Below are positions 7,467 to 14,120 of a stretch of DNA of 14,120 bases, in pieces. Origin of the DNA: Rhodospirillaceae bacterium UBA4479 (GTDB lineage: Bacteria > Pseudomonadota > Alphaproteobacteria > Rhodospirillales > Casp-alpha2); assembly GCA_002389175.1 (NCBI GenBank), contig DGNZ01000210.1:1-14120 (forward strand). Reading direction: 5' to 3'. The notes beneath the pieces were generated by a model. It was not told the DNA's origin, searched no databases, and saw nothing but the letters and a program-made list of their open reading frames with translations. Every line of letters starts with the position of its first letter. Position 1 is the stretch's first letter. A program made the position numbers and the translations under genes.

Positions 7467-8345
7467 ATGGCTAATACTGATGTTAAAGAGACGTATCTTC
7501 CAGGCATCCTGCATTGCCGGACACCATCCGATAACGCTGCACCACTGGTATTTGATATTCCCAGAAGCGGCAGCGATTACCCCCGTGAATTCCAAAGCTC
7601 TGCAAAATTTGATGCGGTCCGGCGCTTGGTCTCTATGTATGTTGAGGATCTCTATAAATTTGCACCTGATGCAGGTGCAACATGGTTGTTCGCGCTATTT
7701 GCCAACGCCTACATCGACGCCAATCGTCATGAGCTTGATCTTGACCCGGAGTGGGTTTCCGGTGACTGGCATGAACCGTTTCAGCCGTCCGACAAATCCT
7801 TTCGCGGTATGGGTTTGATCCCACGGGTTTGTGGAAAGGGCGATATTGCACTTCGCACAGAACCCATCAGCGTTGATGATCTGAAACATCGATTGGATAA
7901 CTACTATTGGCCATACCATAATTTACTTTCTGACATATTAGCCGGGTTCGTTTCGCGTCACGGCGTCGCTTTTCATGTGAGTTGCCATTCCATGTCCGCT
8001 TTCGGTGGTTTTGCCGTCGCAGATCCAGGCCGCGAGCGTTCTGATTTTGATATCGGTACACGCGGAGGGGAAACCTGTGATGCATCGTTCTCGGATGCGG
8101 TGGTGTCATTCCTTAAAGACAAAGGATATGACGCGACGTTGAATGAACATTTCCCTGGCGCTGAGTCCGTGCGAAAACACGGCGACCCAGCCAACAACGT
8201 TCACAGTCTTCAGATTGAAATTAATCGAAGCATATATATGGACGAAGACTCTTATTATCGCGGTGATCGTTTTGACACGATTCAAAAAGATCTAGCTGAC
8301 CTTGCCACGCATTTGGCAGCATTTGCGCGTGAAAAAGCCAAGTAG
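7467..8345 (+). CDS. N-formylglutamate amidohydrolase (FGase)-family protein
   Basis: A 292-aa protein of the N-formylglutamate deformylase family, zinc enzymes related to carboxypeptidase-fold hydrolases that release formate or cleave similar amides. Motifs in order: Asp-Ile-Pro-Arg-Ser-Gly-Ser-Asp-Tyr-Pro at 30-39; Glu-Asp at 60-61; Ala-Asn-Ala-Tyr-Ile-Asp-Ala-Asn-Arg at 79-87; Tyr-Trp-Pro-Tyr-His-x-Leu-Leu at 147-154; Cys-His-Ser-Met at 173-176; and Gln-Ile-Glu-Ile-Asn-Arg-x-x-Tyr-Met from 249. The family consensus for the first motif is Pro-His-Ser-Gly, and here the His is Arg33 (codon aga), which may alter metal binding. A strong AAGGAG ribosome-binding site precedes ATG 7467. It follows the amidohydrolase by 24 bp and precedes the M20 gene by 11 bp, so all are one operon. 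No other hut (histidine) genes are nearby, so a histidine-degradation role is unlikely; an open-chain N-formyl or similar amide from ring cleavage is my inference. Confidence 0.85.
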   Translation: MANTDVKETYLPGILHCRTPSDNAAPLVFDIPRSGSDYPREFQSSAKFDAVRRLVSMYVEDLYKFAPDAGATWLFALFANAYIDANRHELDLDPEWVSGDWHEPFQPSDKSFRGMGLIPRVCGKGDIALRTEPISVDDLKHRLDNYYWPYHNLLSDILAGFVSRHGVAFHVSCHSMSAFGGFAVADPGRERSDFDIGTRGGETCDASFSDAVVSFLKDKGYDATLNEHFPGAESVRKHGDPANNVHSLQIEINRSIYMDEDSYYRGDRFDTIQKDLADLATHLAAFAREKAK

Positions 8346-8356
8346 GAGTTTGAGCA

Positions 8357-9636
8357 ATGTCCATTGATAAAAAAGCAACGCGTCAGCAACTCCTTGATTG
8401 GATTGAAGAGGATCAAGATGCACTGGTTGATTTTTTCAGTGGCTTTGTTGCTCAGGCGTCACCCAACCCGCCGGGGGATACGCGTAATGCCACCCAATAT
8501 CTGGCGAACTGGATGACGGCGAAGGGTATCGATCCGCAGATTGTCGCGCCTCAAGAAGAAATGCCGAATATTCTGGCTGTCACTGATGGCGCTGGACCCG
8601 GTCGCCATCTGGTGATGAACGGCCACATTGATGTCTTTCCGGTGGATGAAAACGAAAAGTGGACACGCGGTGCTTGGTCAGGCGAGCTGGCAGACGGTGC
8701 TGTTTGGGGGCGCGGTGCGTCGGACATGAAATGCGGAACCAGTGCATCGATCATTGCTTTTGAATATCTGAGCCGCATCAAGGATCATTGGTCTGGCAAG
8801 TTGGTTTTAACGGCTGTGTCAGATGAGGAAACCGGCGGTAAGTGGGGGACGCGCTATTTGCTTGATCATCATGCAGACGAATGTGTCGGTGATTGTGTGC
8901 TGAATGCCGAACCAAGTGGCCTGAATTCTGTCCGCTTTGCCGAGAAGGGGACGCTCCGCGTGACGTTTAGGGTGGAGACCCCGGGCGCGCATGGGGCCTA
9001 TCCGCCCGCAGCGCCAATGCCAATCGTATCGCTGCTGATCTGATCCGTGATCTCGACGCGATCAACGACATGCCCGTCTACATGCCAGACAATATGGCTG
9101 AATATTTAGCAAAACCAGAAGTTCGGGCATGCATAGATGAAGTGATGGGAGAGGGGGCTGCAGATGTGGCAACCTGTGTCACGGTCAATGTGGGTGTGGT
9201 GCAGGGTGGCGTTAAAGTAAACATGATGCCGGGTGTCTGCCGGGTTGAGGTCGATATCAGGTTACCATTCGGTGTTGAGCGCGAGGATGTATTGGCAGAA
9301 ATCAGCGGTATTCTAGCGCGGTATCCTGAGGCATCCATGGAGGTTCAGGAGGCCGCCAGCAATCCGGCATCGGCCAGCGATCCAGACCATGAAATGCTAA
9401 GTATTCTTCAGCGGGTTATATCGGATATCAGCGATCATCGACCACTAGGAATTAGTGGGATCGGTGCCACGGACTGCAAGTTCTTCCGCTACAAGGGCGT
9501 GCCGTCATTTGTTTATGGGCCTTCACCAGACACCATGTCCCGCCCGGATGAGCATGTCCCGATTGAAGACTTTCTTCATGTGGTGCGGACGCACACGCTT
9601 GCTGCCTTTGACTATTTGACCGCCGAGATAACTTAA
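8357..9636 (+). pseudogene. M20-family amidohydrolase/peptidase (ArgE/DapE-like), frameshifted
   Basis: Together the two frames encode a ~426-aa dinuclear-zinc M20 hydrolase (acetylornithine deacetylase, succinyl-diaminopimelate desuccinylase or N-carbamoyl amidase type). Frame one (8357-9043, 228 aa) carries His90 and Asp92 in Gly-His-Ile-Asp, Asp123 in Gly-Arg-Gly-Ala-Ser-Asp-Met-Lys, the catalytic Glu-Glu at 157-158, Glu185 in Ala-Glu-Pro and His212 in His-Gly-Ala-Tyr-Pro. It then runs into a stop. The other frame, readable from about 9013 as Ala-Asn-Ala-Asn-Arg-Ile-Ala-Ala-Asp-Leu, continues the family sequence through Met-Met-Pro-Gly and the C-terminal Gly-Ala-Thr-Asp-Cys and Asp-Glu-His-Val segments to the stop at 9636. 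Shifting from frame 2 to frame 1 implies loss of one base (or gain of two) near 9008-9013. Both halves look well conserved, so this is either a sequencing error or a very recent mutation. The start has AGGAG 8 nt upstream. Confidence 0.88.
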
Positions 9637-11171
9637 ATTCGGGAGTTCCTGTATTCGTAGGGTTCCATTGGTTCATCGTCGAGCCAGCCGTCATAAAATT
9701 GCTCGGCGTGAGTAACTGTCCGTTGGGCCATTTTTCGACGGCGTTCTTCATCTTCGGTGCGCGGTCCTGCTAATGTCTCTGTTAACTCGGCGAGAACGGC
9801 ACCTTCATCAATCCGGGTAAAGCGTCCGCCTGATAAAATAATCTCACCGCCGACCAGCACAGTATCAACACCCTCTGGCTTGCCTCGCATGATGACCGCA
9901 TCAAGGATGGAAACGCTCGGGTCCAGATAAGGGCTAGAGATTTGGGATTTTTTTAGAAGGACCATATCTGCTGCACGGCCGGGTTCAAGACGGCCGATGC
10001 GTGCACCAAACCCGGTTGAGAGCGCACCATACTCACTTGCCATTTTAAATACCTGGGCGGGTGAGGGGGCCGGTGCACTGTGTCCAGGTGGCCGATGTGA
10101 ATTCAGAACCAGCCGCATTTCAGCGAACATATCACGGTCGTCGTTGATACCAGCCTCATCAATGCCGATGGCCACCTTAATGCCCCGCGACAGCATATCG
10201 TTCACAGGGGCTGTGCCGCTTTTTAAGCGCATGTTGGAACTGCAGTTATGGCAAACCCGAGTGTCCGATGCAGCGATGGCATCCAAGTCGTTTTCCGAAG
10301 TCCATACTCCGTGCCCGAGTGTCATGCGTGAGTTTAACAGCCCGAAACGTTCGAGAGTTAGCAGTGGAGAGCCACCTGTTTCCCGTCGAGCGAAGGCACG
10401 TTGATATGGGGTTTCCAGTAAATGCATATGAATAGACGCATCGTGGCGCTGGGCGACATCTGAAATACGTTCCAGTGCCAGATCGGAACACCAGTGAAAA
10501 TTAATCGGTGCCAATTGTATGGCAACGCCATCATCACCAGCGTAATTTTGCCTCATACGTTCGAATGCTTCGATGTTGCCATCGATATTTAGCTTAAACG
10601 GTGTGATCGCTGCATCCAGCTCTGTTGCCAAGTCGGCGGGCAGTGTTGCCAGGAATTCATCATCATCACCGTATACGATGCGGTTACGGTCACGCATGCA
10701 ATAGGAATACGAAACTCGCATACCAAGATCGCGATACGTGCCGATTACCTGTTTTGCCGCCTCGCAAACCTCGTCCGGTCCTCCGGCGACACGGTTATGA
10801 AGGTGCTGAACCGTTGTCACACCTGATCGAACCAATTCAAACGCCGAATAGAATGTGTCCAATCGCCATGGTACAGCACGTGCTCCCATGCGTTCAGTGA
10901 TCCATAGCTCCAACGGCATGTCGGGCGCACCCAGTTGAAATGGCGTCAATCCGACATGGTGGTGTGCATTGATCAGTCCGGGAAAAACAATGAACTCGTC
11001 ACCACCTGTCACTTCGATCTCTGGCATTGCCCTGATGAGTTCATCTGCATCGGCGATGGTTTTAATCGTGCCATCTTCAATAAGAATAGCGCCATTAGTG
11101 ATTTCTTCGACGTTACCTTCATCATCGACGCCGCAGATTACCGTGCATCCTCGAACGATCTTCGTTGTCAT
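9633..11171 (-). CDS. ATZ/TRZ-type amidohydrolase (deaminase-like)
   Basis: A 512-aa amidohydrolase-superfamily protein, somewhat longer than the usual 440-470 aa. The start at 11171 (Met-Thr-Thr-Lys-Ile) is preferred over one 20 codons upstream because AAGGAAA lies 7 nt before it and it begins 1 bp after the upstream SDR stop. Motifs: Asn-Ala-His-His-His at 68-72 (metal HxH), His226 in Asn-Phe-His-Trp, His250 and Glu253 in His-Met-His-Leu-Leu-Glu (catalytic Glu retained, unlike the 6060-7442 relative), His287 in Gly-His-Gly-Val-Trp, Cys-Ser-Ser-Asn-Met-Arg-Leu at 310-316, and Asp338 in Gly-Ile-Asp-Glu. All expected active-site positions are present, so it should be active, by family as a deaminase or amide hydrolase on a heterocycle; the substrate is unknown. 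It ends the minus-strand PrpD-SDR-amidohydrolase operon, and its stop codon overlaps the M20 stop on the other strand. A charged ~60-residue C-terminal tail is additional. Confidence 0.9.
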   Translation of the reverse strand: MTTKIVRGCTVICGVDDEGNVEEITNGAILIEDGTIKTIADADELIRAMPEIEVTGGDEFIVFPGLINAHHHVGLTPFQLGAPDMPLELWITERMGARAVPWRLDTFYSAFELVRSGVTTVQHLHNRVAGGPDEVCEAAKQVIGTYRDLGMRVSYSYCMRDRNRIVYGDDDEFLATLPADLATELDAAITPFKLNIDGNIEAFERMRQNYAGDDGVAIQLAPINFHWCSDLALERISDVAQRHDASIHMHLLETPYQRAFARRETGGSPLLTLERFGLLNSRMTLGHGVWTSENDLDAIAASDTRVCHNCSSNMRLKSGTAPVNDMLSRGIKVAIGIDEAGINDDRDMFAEMRLVLNSHRPPGHSAPAPSPAQVFKMASEYGALSTGFGARIGRLEPGRAADMVLLKKSQISSPYLDPSVSILDAVIMRGKPEGVDTVLVGGEIILSGGRFTRIDEGAVLAELTETLAGPRTEDEERRRKMAQRTVTHAEQFYDGWLDDEPMEPYEYRNSRI

Positions 11172-11172
11172 C

Positions 11173-12111
11173 TTATTTCCTTTTGATTTCGTTCTTTGCG
11201 GTCGCGATGACACGCGCAAGCACGTCATCACAGGTCTCCTCGGCAGACCAGCCTAACACTTCGCGCGTGCTATCGATTTCATAAATAGTCGAGCGGGAGC
11301 CCGGCTTGAAGCGTTCGTTGTCACGAATATCCGGATCAGCACCGTATTCCCGCTTAAGCACATCAAGGGTTGGTAAGGCCGAATACGTATCGGGCGCCAT
11401 GACGTTGAAAATACCAAACCGGTCGATTCCAGCCTCAATCGCGGCATGAAAACAACGGGCCGCGTCCCTTGAAGTGACGTAAGCACGTGAGTCGGATAGC
11501 ACTTTCCTCGGGAGCCAGTTAGCGTTTGTGACTTGTGGCGGAGGCGGCGTTCCTTCGGCCTCGGCAGTCACCTTGATTAAATTATAAACCGCATCATCAC
11601 GCAGAATCAGGGGTGGGCGCAGGCACACGATCCCCATATCCGAGCGCCGAGAGAATGCTCTACACATTTCTTCAGCCAGCACTTTACTTATTCCATAGGC
11701 ATGTACGGGGTTTGTTGGATGATGTATATCGACCGGCAAATACTGCGGCGGAAAACTTTTGGAAAACCCTGTCGCGTTGTATGATGACGCGTAGACAAAT
11801 CGCTTTACGCCAGCTTTTTCGGCGGCATCAAGTACATTCCAAGTTCCTCCGACATTGATCCGAATAAACTCATGCTCTGGTACACAAACCTCTGCATCGA
11901 GATTAGCCAAATGAATGACGGCATCGATGTTCTGCATGGCCTTGGTGACCACATCTTGATCATCCACACTTCCGATGATGGTTTCAACGTTTTGGATGGG
12001 GGCAGACAAGTCCAGTACACGCACATCGAAGTCGCCGAGCAAAGCATCTACGACGTATGTGCCAAGGCGCCCACTTCCACCAGTCACCAAAACACGCCGA
12101 TATTTGGTCAT
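11173..12111 (-). CDS. Extended SDR, NAD-dependent epimerase/dehydratase family
   Basis: A 312-aa cytosolic Rossmann-fold oxidoreductase of the extended short-chain dehydrogenase type. It has the nucleotide-binding Thr-Gly-Gly-Ser-Gly-Arg-Leu-Gly at 10-17; Asp34 after the second strand, suggesting NAD(H) preference; Ile-His-Leu-Ala-Asn at 66-70; a Tyr-Ala-Ser-Ser stretch at 107-110 providing the catalytic Ser; and Tyr139 with Lys143 in Tyr-Gly-Ile-Ser-Lys. Family members epimerise, dehydrate or oxidise nucleotide sugars, sugar acids and other hydroxy compounds. Here the setting between a PrpD-family gene and an amidohydrolase points to a catabolic redox or epimerisation step rather than sugar-nucleotide synthesis, but this is inference. 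Its ATG overlaps the PrpD stop by 4 bp (ATGA) and its own stop is 1 bp before the amidohydrolase start, so the three genes are translationally coupled. Confidence 0.88.
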   Translation of the reverse strand: MTKYRRVLVTGGSGRLGTYVVDALLGDFDVRVLDLSAPIQNVETIIGSVDDQDVVTKAMQNIDAVIHLANLDAEVCVPEHEFIRINVGGTWNVLDAAEKAGVKRFVYASSYNATGFSKSFPPQYLPVDIHHPTNPVHAYGISKVLAEEMCRAFSRRSDMGIVCLRPPLILRDDAVYNLIKVTAEAEGTPPPPQVTNANWLPRKVLSDSRAYVTSRDAARCFHAAIEAGIDRFGIFNVMAPDTYSALPTLDVLKREYGADPDIRDNERFKPGSRSTIYEIDSTREVLGWSAEETCDDVLARVIATAKNEIKRK

Positions 12112-13469
12112 CTCATCAACTCAATCACGCGTGTGAGTGCGCCGTCCTCTGTGATGCCAAGAATCGTATTCTTTAATATTTGAGCGTTACTGATGCTTAA
12201 GCTTCGGGTCGCGAGCGACATGAATTTTGCCTCTACCTGTGCCTGTGGTACCGGATTTTCAGGATCTCCGAGCGCGATTAATGTTTGCTCAGAATATGTC
12301 TTCCCTGATGTAAGCTCAATTTCTACGACGGGCGGCGTTTCGCCGACCATGGTCTCGTCTTCCTCAATATCGATGCGTTTCATAAAATCCCGAAGGACTG
12401 GGTCGCTGAAAGCTGGTTCTTCGAATGCTTCCAGTCCGGAATGGCCGTAAATGAACGTCGCCGCAATTGCATACGGCATGCTCATCTGGGCGGCTAATCG
12501 TGTTGCGGGTGTTTGATCACCGAGCGTTCGAATGTTGTATCGGTTACAGCGAATACGGACAGCCGCAATATCTGAATGATCATGGATATGTTGTCGGAGA
12601 ATGAGAGCAGAATCCGTTGCGGAGTGAGCACCGCGACAACTTGCATGGGGCTTTATGCCGCTACGCATCAATCCAAAATCGGTGCCTAAATCTTCGAATA
12701 GCTTTTCTGGGAATACATCTTTATGGGACCAAGTATTTAATATGCCGCCCCAATCGGCTTCGAATACATACTTAGGACCCGTCATACCATTGGCTGCAAG
12801 ATATGCGGATATGACGCCATTTTCTGCGGCTTTGCCCGCGTTCACACGTTTCGCCATCGCCCCATCCGCTAGAAAGGACCAAGTGCCCCCTGCGATGTTA
12901 CCCGCATGGCCGATGGCATCGCAGGTTTTTTCGTGATTGAGCCTCAACATTTTTGCGGCCGCGACGGCAGCGCCGATGGAACCACAGGTTGCGGTCGAGT
13001 GCCATCCAAGATCATTACATGGCCTGTACCCGCCAAATACATCCATCGTGCGAACACCAAATTCGTATCCGAGGATCATGGCTTCCAGAATGTGCGTTCC
13101 GTCCGTGATCCCCTCTGCCTCTGCGATTGCAAGGATGGCGGGGATTACGACGGCACCGGAATGATCGCATCCCCCAAAATCATCGAGTTCCTGCGCGTGC
13201 GCGATTGTGCCATTGGCAAGGGCTGCATGTGCTGGGTTGGTGACGATACCTGAACGCCAAATCGATGTTGAACCGCCGACACCCAGGGCCTTTATGGTCA
13301 TGACCGCGGCTTGACCCTCGTCTGTTGTGACGCCAGCGAGTGCCGCGCCAACTAAATCAAGCAGCAGCATCTTGGAATACGCGACCACTTCAGGGGGGAC
13401 CGTATTTAAGTCAAACGATACGGCGTACTCAGCAATGCTACCGCTCATGCTTTTTGATGATGCGTCCAT
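12108..13469 (-). CDS. MmgE/PrpD family protein (full length)
   Basis: A 453-aa protein of normal family length and first gene of the minus-strand operon. The family comprises metal-independent enzymes on polycarboxylates (2-methylcitrate dehydratase, cis-aconitate decarboxylase, iminodisuccinate epimerase). Motifs visible: Gly-Gly-Cys-Asp-His-Ser-Gly in the N-terminal third, Leu-Gly-Trp-His-Ser-Thr-Ala-Thr, Met-Ala-Lys-Arg-Val-Asn-Ala-Gly-Lys-Ala-Ala-Glu-Asn-Gly, and a Lys-Pro-His-Ala-Ser-Cys-Arg-Gly-Ala-His segment opening the C-terminal domain. An in-frame stop shortly upstream leaves ATG 13469 as the earliest plausible start. Its ribosome-binding site is poor (AAGGG about 15 nt upstream), and Met8 at 13448 is an alternative. 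Exact chemistry is unknown; given the neighbours, an amino- or imino-dicarboxylate substrate is possible but unproven. It is diverged from, but homologous to, the partial protein at the left edge. Confidence 0.9.
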   Translation of the reverse strand: MDASSKSMSGSIAEYAVSFDLNTVPPEVVAYSKMLLLDLVGAALAGVTTDEGQAAVMTIKALGVGGSTSIWRSGIVTNPAHAALANGTIAHAQELDDFGGCDHSGAVVIPAILAIAEAEGITDGTHILEAMILGYEFGVRTMDVFGGYRPCNDLGWHSTATCGSIGAAVAAAKMLRLNHEKTCDAIGHAGNIAGGTWSFLADGAMAKRVNAGKAAENGVISAYLAANGMTGPKYVFEADWGGILNTWSHKDVFPEKLFEDLGTDFGLMRSGIKPHASCRGAHSATDSALILRQHIHDHSDIAAVRIRCNRYNIRTLGDQTPATRLAAQMSMPYAIAATFIYGHSGLEAFEEPAFSDPVLRDFMKRIDIEEDETMVGETPPVVEIELTSGKTYSEQTLIALGDPENPVPQAQVEAKFMSLATRSLSISNAQILKNTILGITEDGALTRVIELMR

Positions 13470-13536
13470 GCTTTTGCCGATTGACCCTTCGTTCCAGAGG
13501 AAAACCGTAGTTCAAACAGACCAAAGCCCTAAATTA

Positions 13537-13553
13537 ATTTTCAACATGAAAAT
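13537..13553. promoter_or_regulatory. 17-bp palindrome upstream of the PrpD operon (candidate LysR-type box)
   Basis: ATTTTCA-ACA-TGAAAAT is a perfect 7-bp-arm inverted repeat 68 bp upstream of the PrpD start codon. Its core TTTCAACATGAAA fits the T-N11-A dyad pattern of LysR-type operators. On the minus strand a possible promoter, TTGATT with 17 nt to ATTAAT, brackets and partly overlaps it. Symmetry and position are seen directly; the regulator type is a guess and no regulator gene is in the window. Confidence 0.4.
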
Positions 13554-13558
13554 ATAAT

Positions 13559-13592
13559 CAAAAGTTATATGGATTTAGTTGGTTAACTTTTG
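13559..13592. promoter_or_regulatory. Second dyad, 9-bp arms with 16-nt spacer
   Basis: CAAAAGTTA at 13559-13567 is matched by its exact reverse complement TAACTTTTG at 13584-13592. The arms are centred 25 bp apart, on the promoter side of the PrpD operon and about 20 bp from the presumed IS end. It could be a two-site operator or a hairpin ending transcription that reads out of the insertion sequence, though no U-tract follows. Nothing coding is seen in 13470-13612. Confidence 0.35.
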
Positions 13593-13612
13593 GAAGCCGG
13601 GGTCGACGCACT

Positions 13613-13626
13613 GATGGTGTTGCAAA
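13613..13626. repeat. Probable terminal inverted repeat of IS6-family element
   Basis: The sequence contains TGTTGCAAA at 13618-13626, identical to the inner nine bases of the common IS6-family terminus GGCTCTGTTGCAAA; the outer five bases differ. It lies 77 bp beyond the transposase stop, a normal distance for the 3' terminus. The exact outer boundary and any 8-bp target duplication cannot be checked, because the other end is outside the window. Confidence 0.45.
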
Positions 13627-13703
13627 TAATACGTGCGATTGCACCAGCACGGTGGTGTCAGACAAATGCGAACTCGTCTCTGTTTGGCGTAGATTGACCT
13701 CGA

Positions 13704-14120
13704 TTATGCAGCACAAAGCTGCTGCCATTCGACAAGTGCAGCGTCGCGTTGAATTTTAAAGTCGTTTCTTGAGATAAGATGTCTTTGAAAGTTGAAGTGG
13801 TTGCAGACGGAAGAATGAACGGCTGTGAATTTCTGCAGACTTCGCTCGAGCCTGAACCTCGACATGGCTCTCTCTCGTCGCCGAAACGGTAGGTGCGAAT
13901 TCTCAGCTCGATTGTTTTTCCAGCGCCCGACTTCTTGGGCTGCTTGATTGCCCATCACCTTCATTGCTGCGCGATATGACTTCAATCGATCCGTTACGAT
14001 AACCTTTGGCCGGCCATATCGCTTCATCGCTTTCTTTAGAAAAGCCAATGCAGCCTTGCGATCGCGACGCTTGGTGACAAAGGATTCCAAAACCTCACCT
14101 TCGTGATCAACGGCTCGCCA
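13704..14120 (-). CDS. IS6-family transposase, C-terminal part
   Basis: A 138-aa C-terminal fragment of a DDE transposase, running off the window; the frame is open to the edge (Trp-Arg-Ala-Val-Asp-His-Glu-Gly-Glu). Visible are Ser-Phe-Val-Thr-Lys-Arg-Arg-Asp, the second catalytic Asp in Ile-Val-Thr-Asp-Arg-Leu-Lys-Ser-Tyr, and the catalytic Glu in Asn-Asn-Arg-Ala-Glu-Asn-Ser-His. The Pro-Phe-Arg-Arg-Arg-Glu-Arg-Ala-Met block and the C-terminal Glu-Trp-x-x-Leu-Cys-Ala-Ala ending are characteristic of IS6-family transposases from rhizobia and related alphaproteobacteria. The first catalytic Asp would be upstream of the window. No internal disruption is seen, so the element could be intact. It moves DNA by replicative cointegrate formation (family knowledge). 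Confidence 0.92.
   Translation of the reverse strand, partial: WRAVDHEGEVLESFVTKRRDRKAALAFLKKAMKRYGRPKVIVTDRLKSYRAAMKVMGNQAAQEVGRWKNNRAENSHLPFRRRERAMSRFRLERSLQKFTAVHSSVCNHFNFQRHLISRNDFKIQRDAALVEWQQLCAA

Larger units (their letters stand above)
13613..14120 (-). mobile_element. IS6-family insertion sequence, 3' part
   Basis: The element is defined by the transposase fragment and a terminus-like sequence around 13613-13626; the remainder continues beyond the right edge. The 13627-13703 stretch is the non-coding tail of the element. It lies about 145 bp upstream of the PrpD start, so it may mark one boundary of the catabolic island. Confidence 0.7.

Noticed and set aside
9070..9636. Separate 188-aa gene starting at ATG 9070
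   Set aside because: Family sequence continues in the same frame upstream of 9070 to about 9013, so it is the frameshifted C-terminal half of the M20 gene.
11172..11231. 20-codon N-terminal extension of the 9633-11171 amidohydrolase
   Set aside because: It overlaps the SDR C terminus, while ATG 11171 has a clear AAGGAAA ribosome-binding site and begins 1 bp after the SDR stop.
13559..13592. Rho-independent terminator
   Set aside because: The arms are AT-rich, the loop is 16 nt and no T-run follows either arm, so an operator-like dyad is the better description.

Overview
The window is a dense catabolic gene neighbourhood from a Gram-negative bacterium, most likely an alphaproteobacterium. 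That assignment is inferred from the moderate GC, the family mix and a rhizobial-type IS6 transposase; no rRNA or other marker gene is present to confirm it. No tRNA, rRNA, CRISPR array or recognisable transcription-factor gene is visible.

Layout. (A) 1-2169, plus strand: the 3' part of an MmgE/PrpD-family gene, then a CodA-like cytosine deaminase-family amidohydrolase. (B) 2190-4700, minus strand: two adjacent paralogues of about 414 aa, each made of three tandem RidA/YjgF domains. (C) 4828-9636, plus strand: a Bcr/CflA-type MFS transporter, an ATZ/TRZ-type amidohydrolase (ATGA overlap with the transporter), an N-formylglutamate amidohydrolase-family protein, and an M20 amidohydrolase/peptidase split by a one-base frameshift near 9008-9013. 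(D) 9633-13469, minus strand and convergent with C: an intact MmgE/PrpD protein, an extended SDR (NAD-dependent epimerase/dehydratase type) and a second ATZ/TRZ-type amidohydrolase, packed with a 4-bp overlap and a 1-bp gap. (E) 13613-14120: the 3' end of an IS6-family insertion sequence running off the window.

How it may work together (inference). Almost every enzyme breaks a C-N bond. Three metal-dependent cyclic deaminase/amidohydrolases could act on a nitrogen heterocycle or aminated ring. The FGase-like and M20 enzymes could hydrolyse open-chain N-formyl, N-acyl or N-carbamoyl intermediates. The triple-RidA proteins could bind or process enamine/imine intermediates. The MmgE/PrpD proteins could act on the resulting di- or tricarboxylate skeleton, the SDR could do a redox step, and the MFS protein could move substrate or product. 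I do not recognise this as a named pathway, and the substrate cannot be read from the sequence.

Most unusual points: the two single-chain three-domain RidA proteins, none of whose six domains shows the canonical catalytic arginine; substitutions at conserved active-site positions in the 6060-7442 amidohydrolase (Glu to Gln) and in the FGase-like protein (His to Arg); the frameshifted M20 gene; and the recurrence of an MmgE/PrpD-plus-amidohydrolase pairing in two operons.
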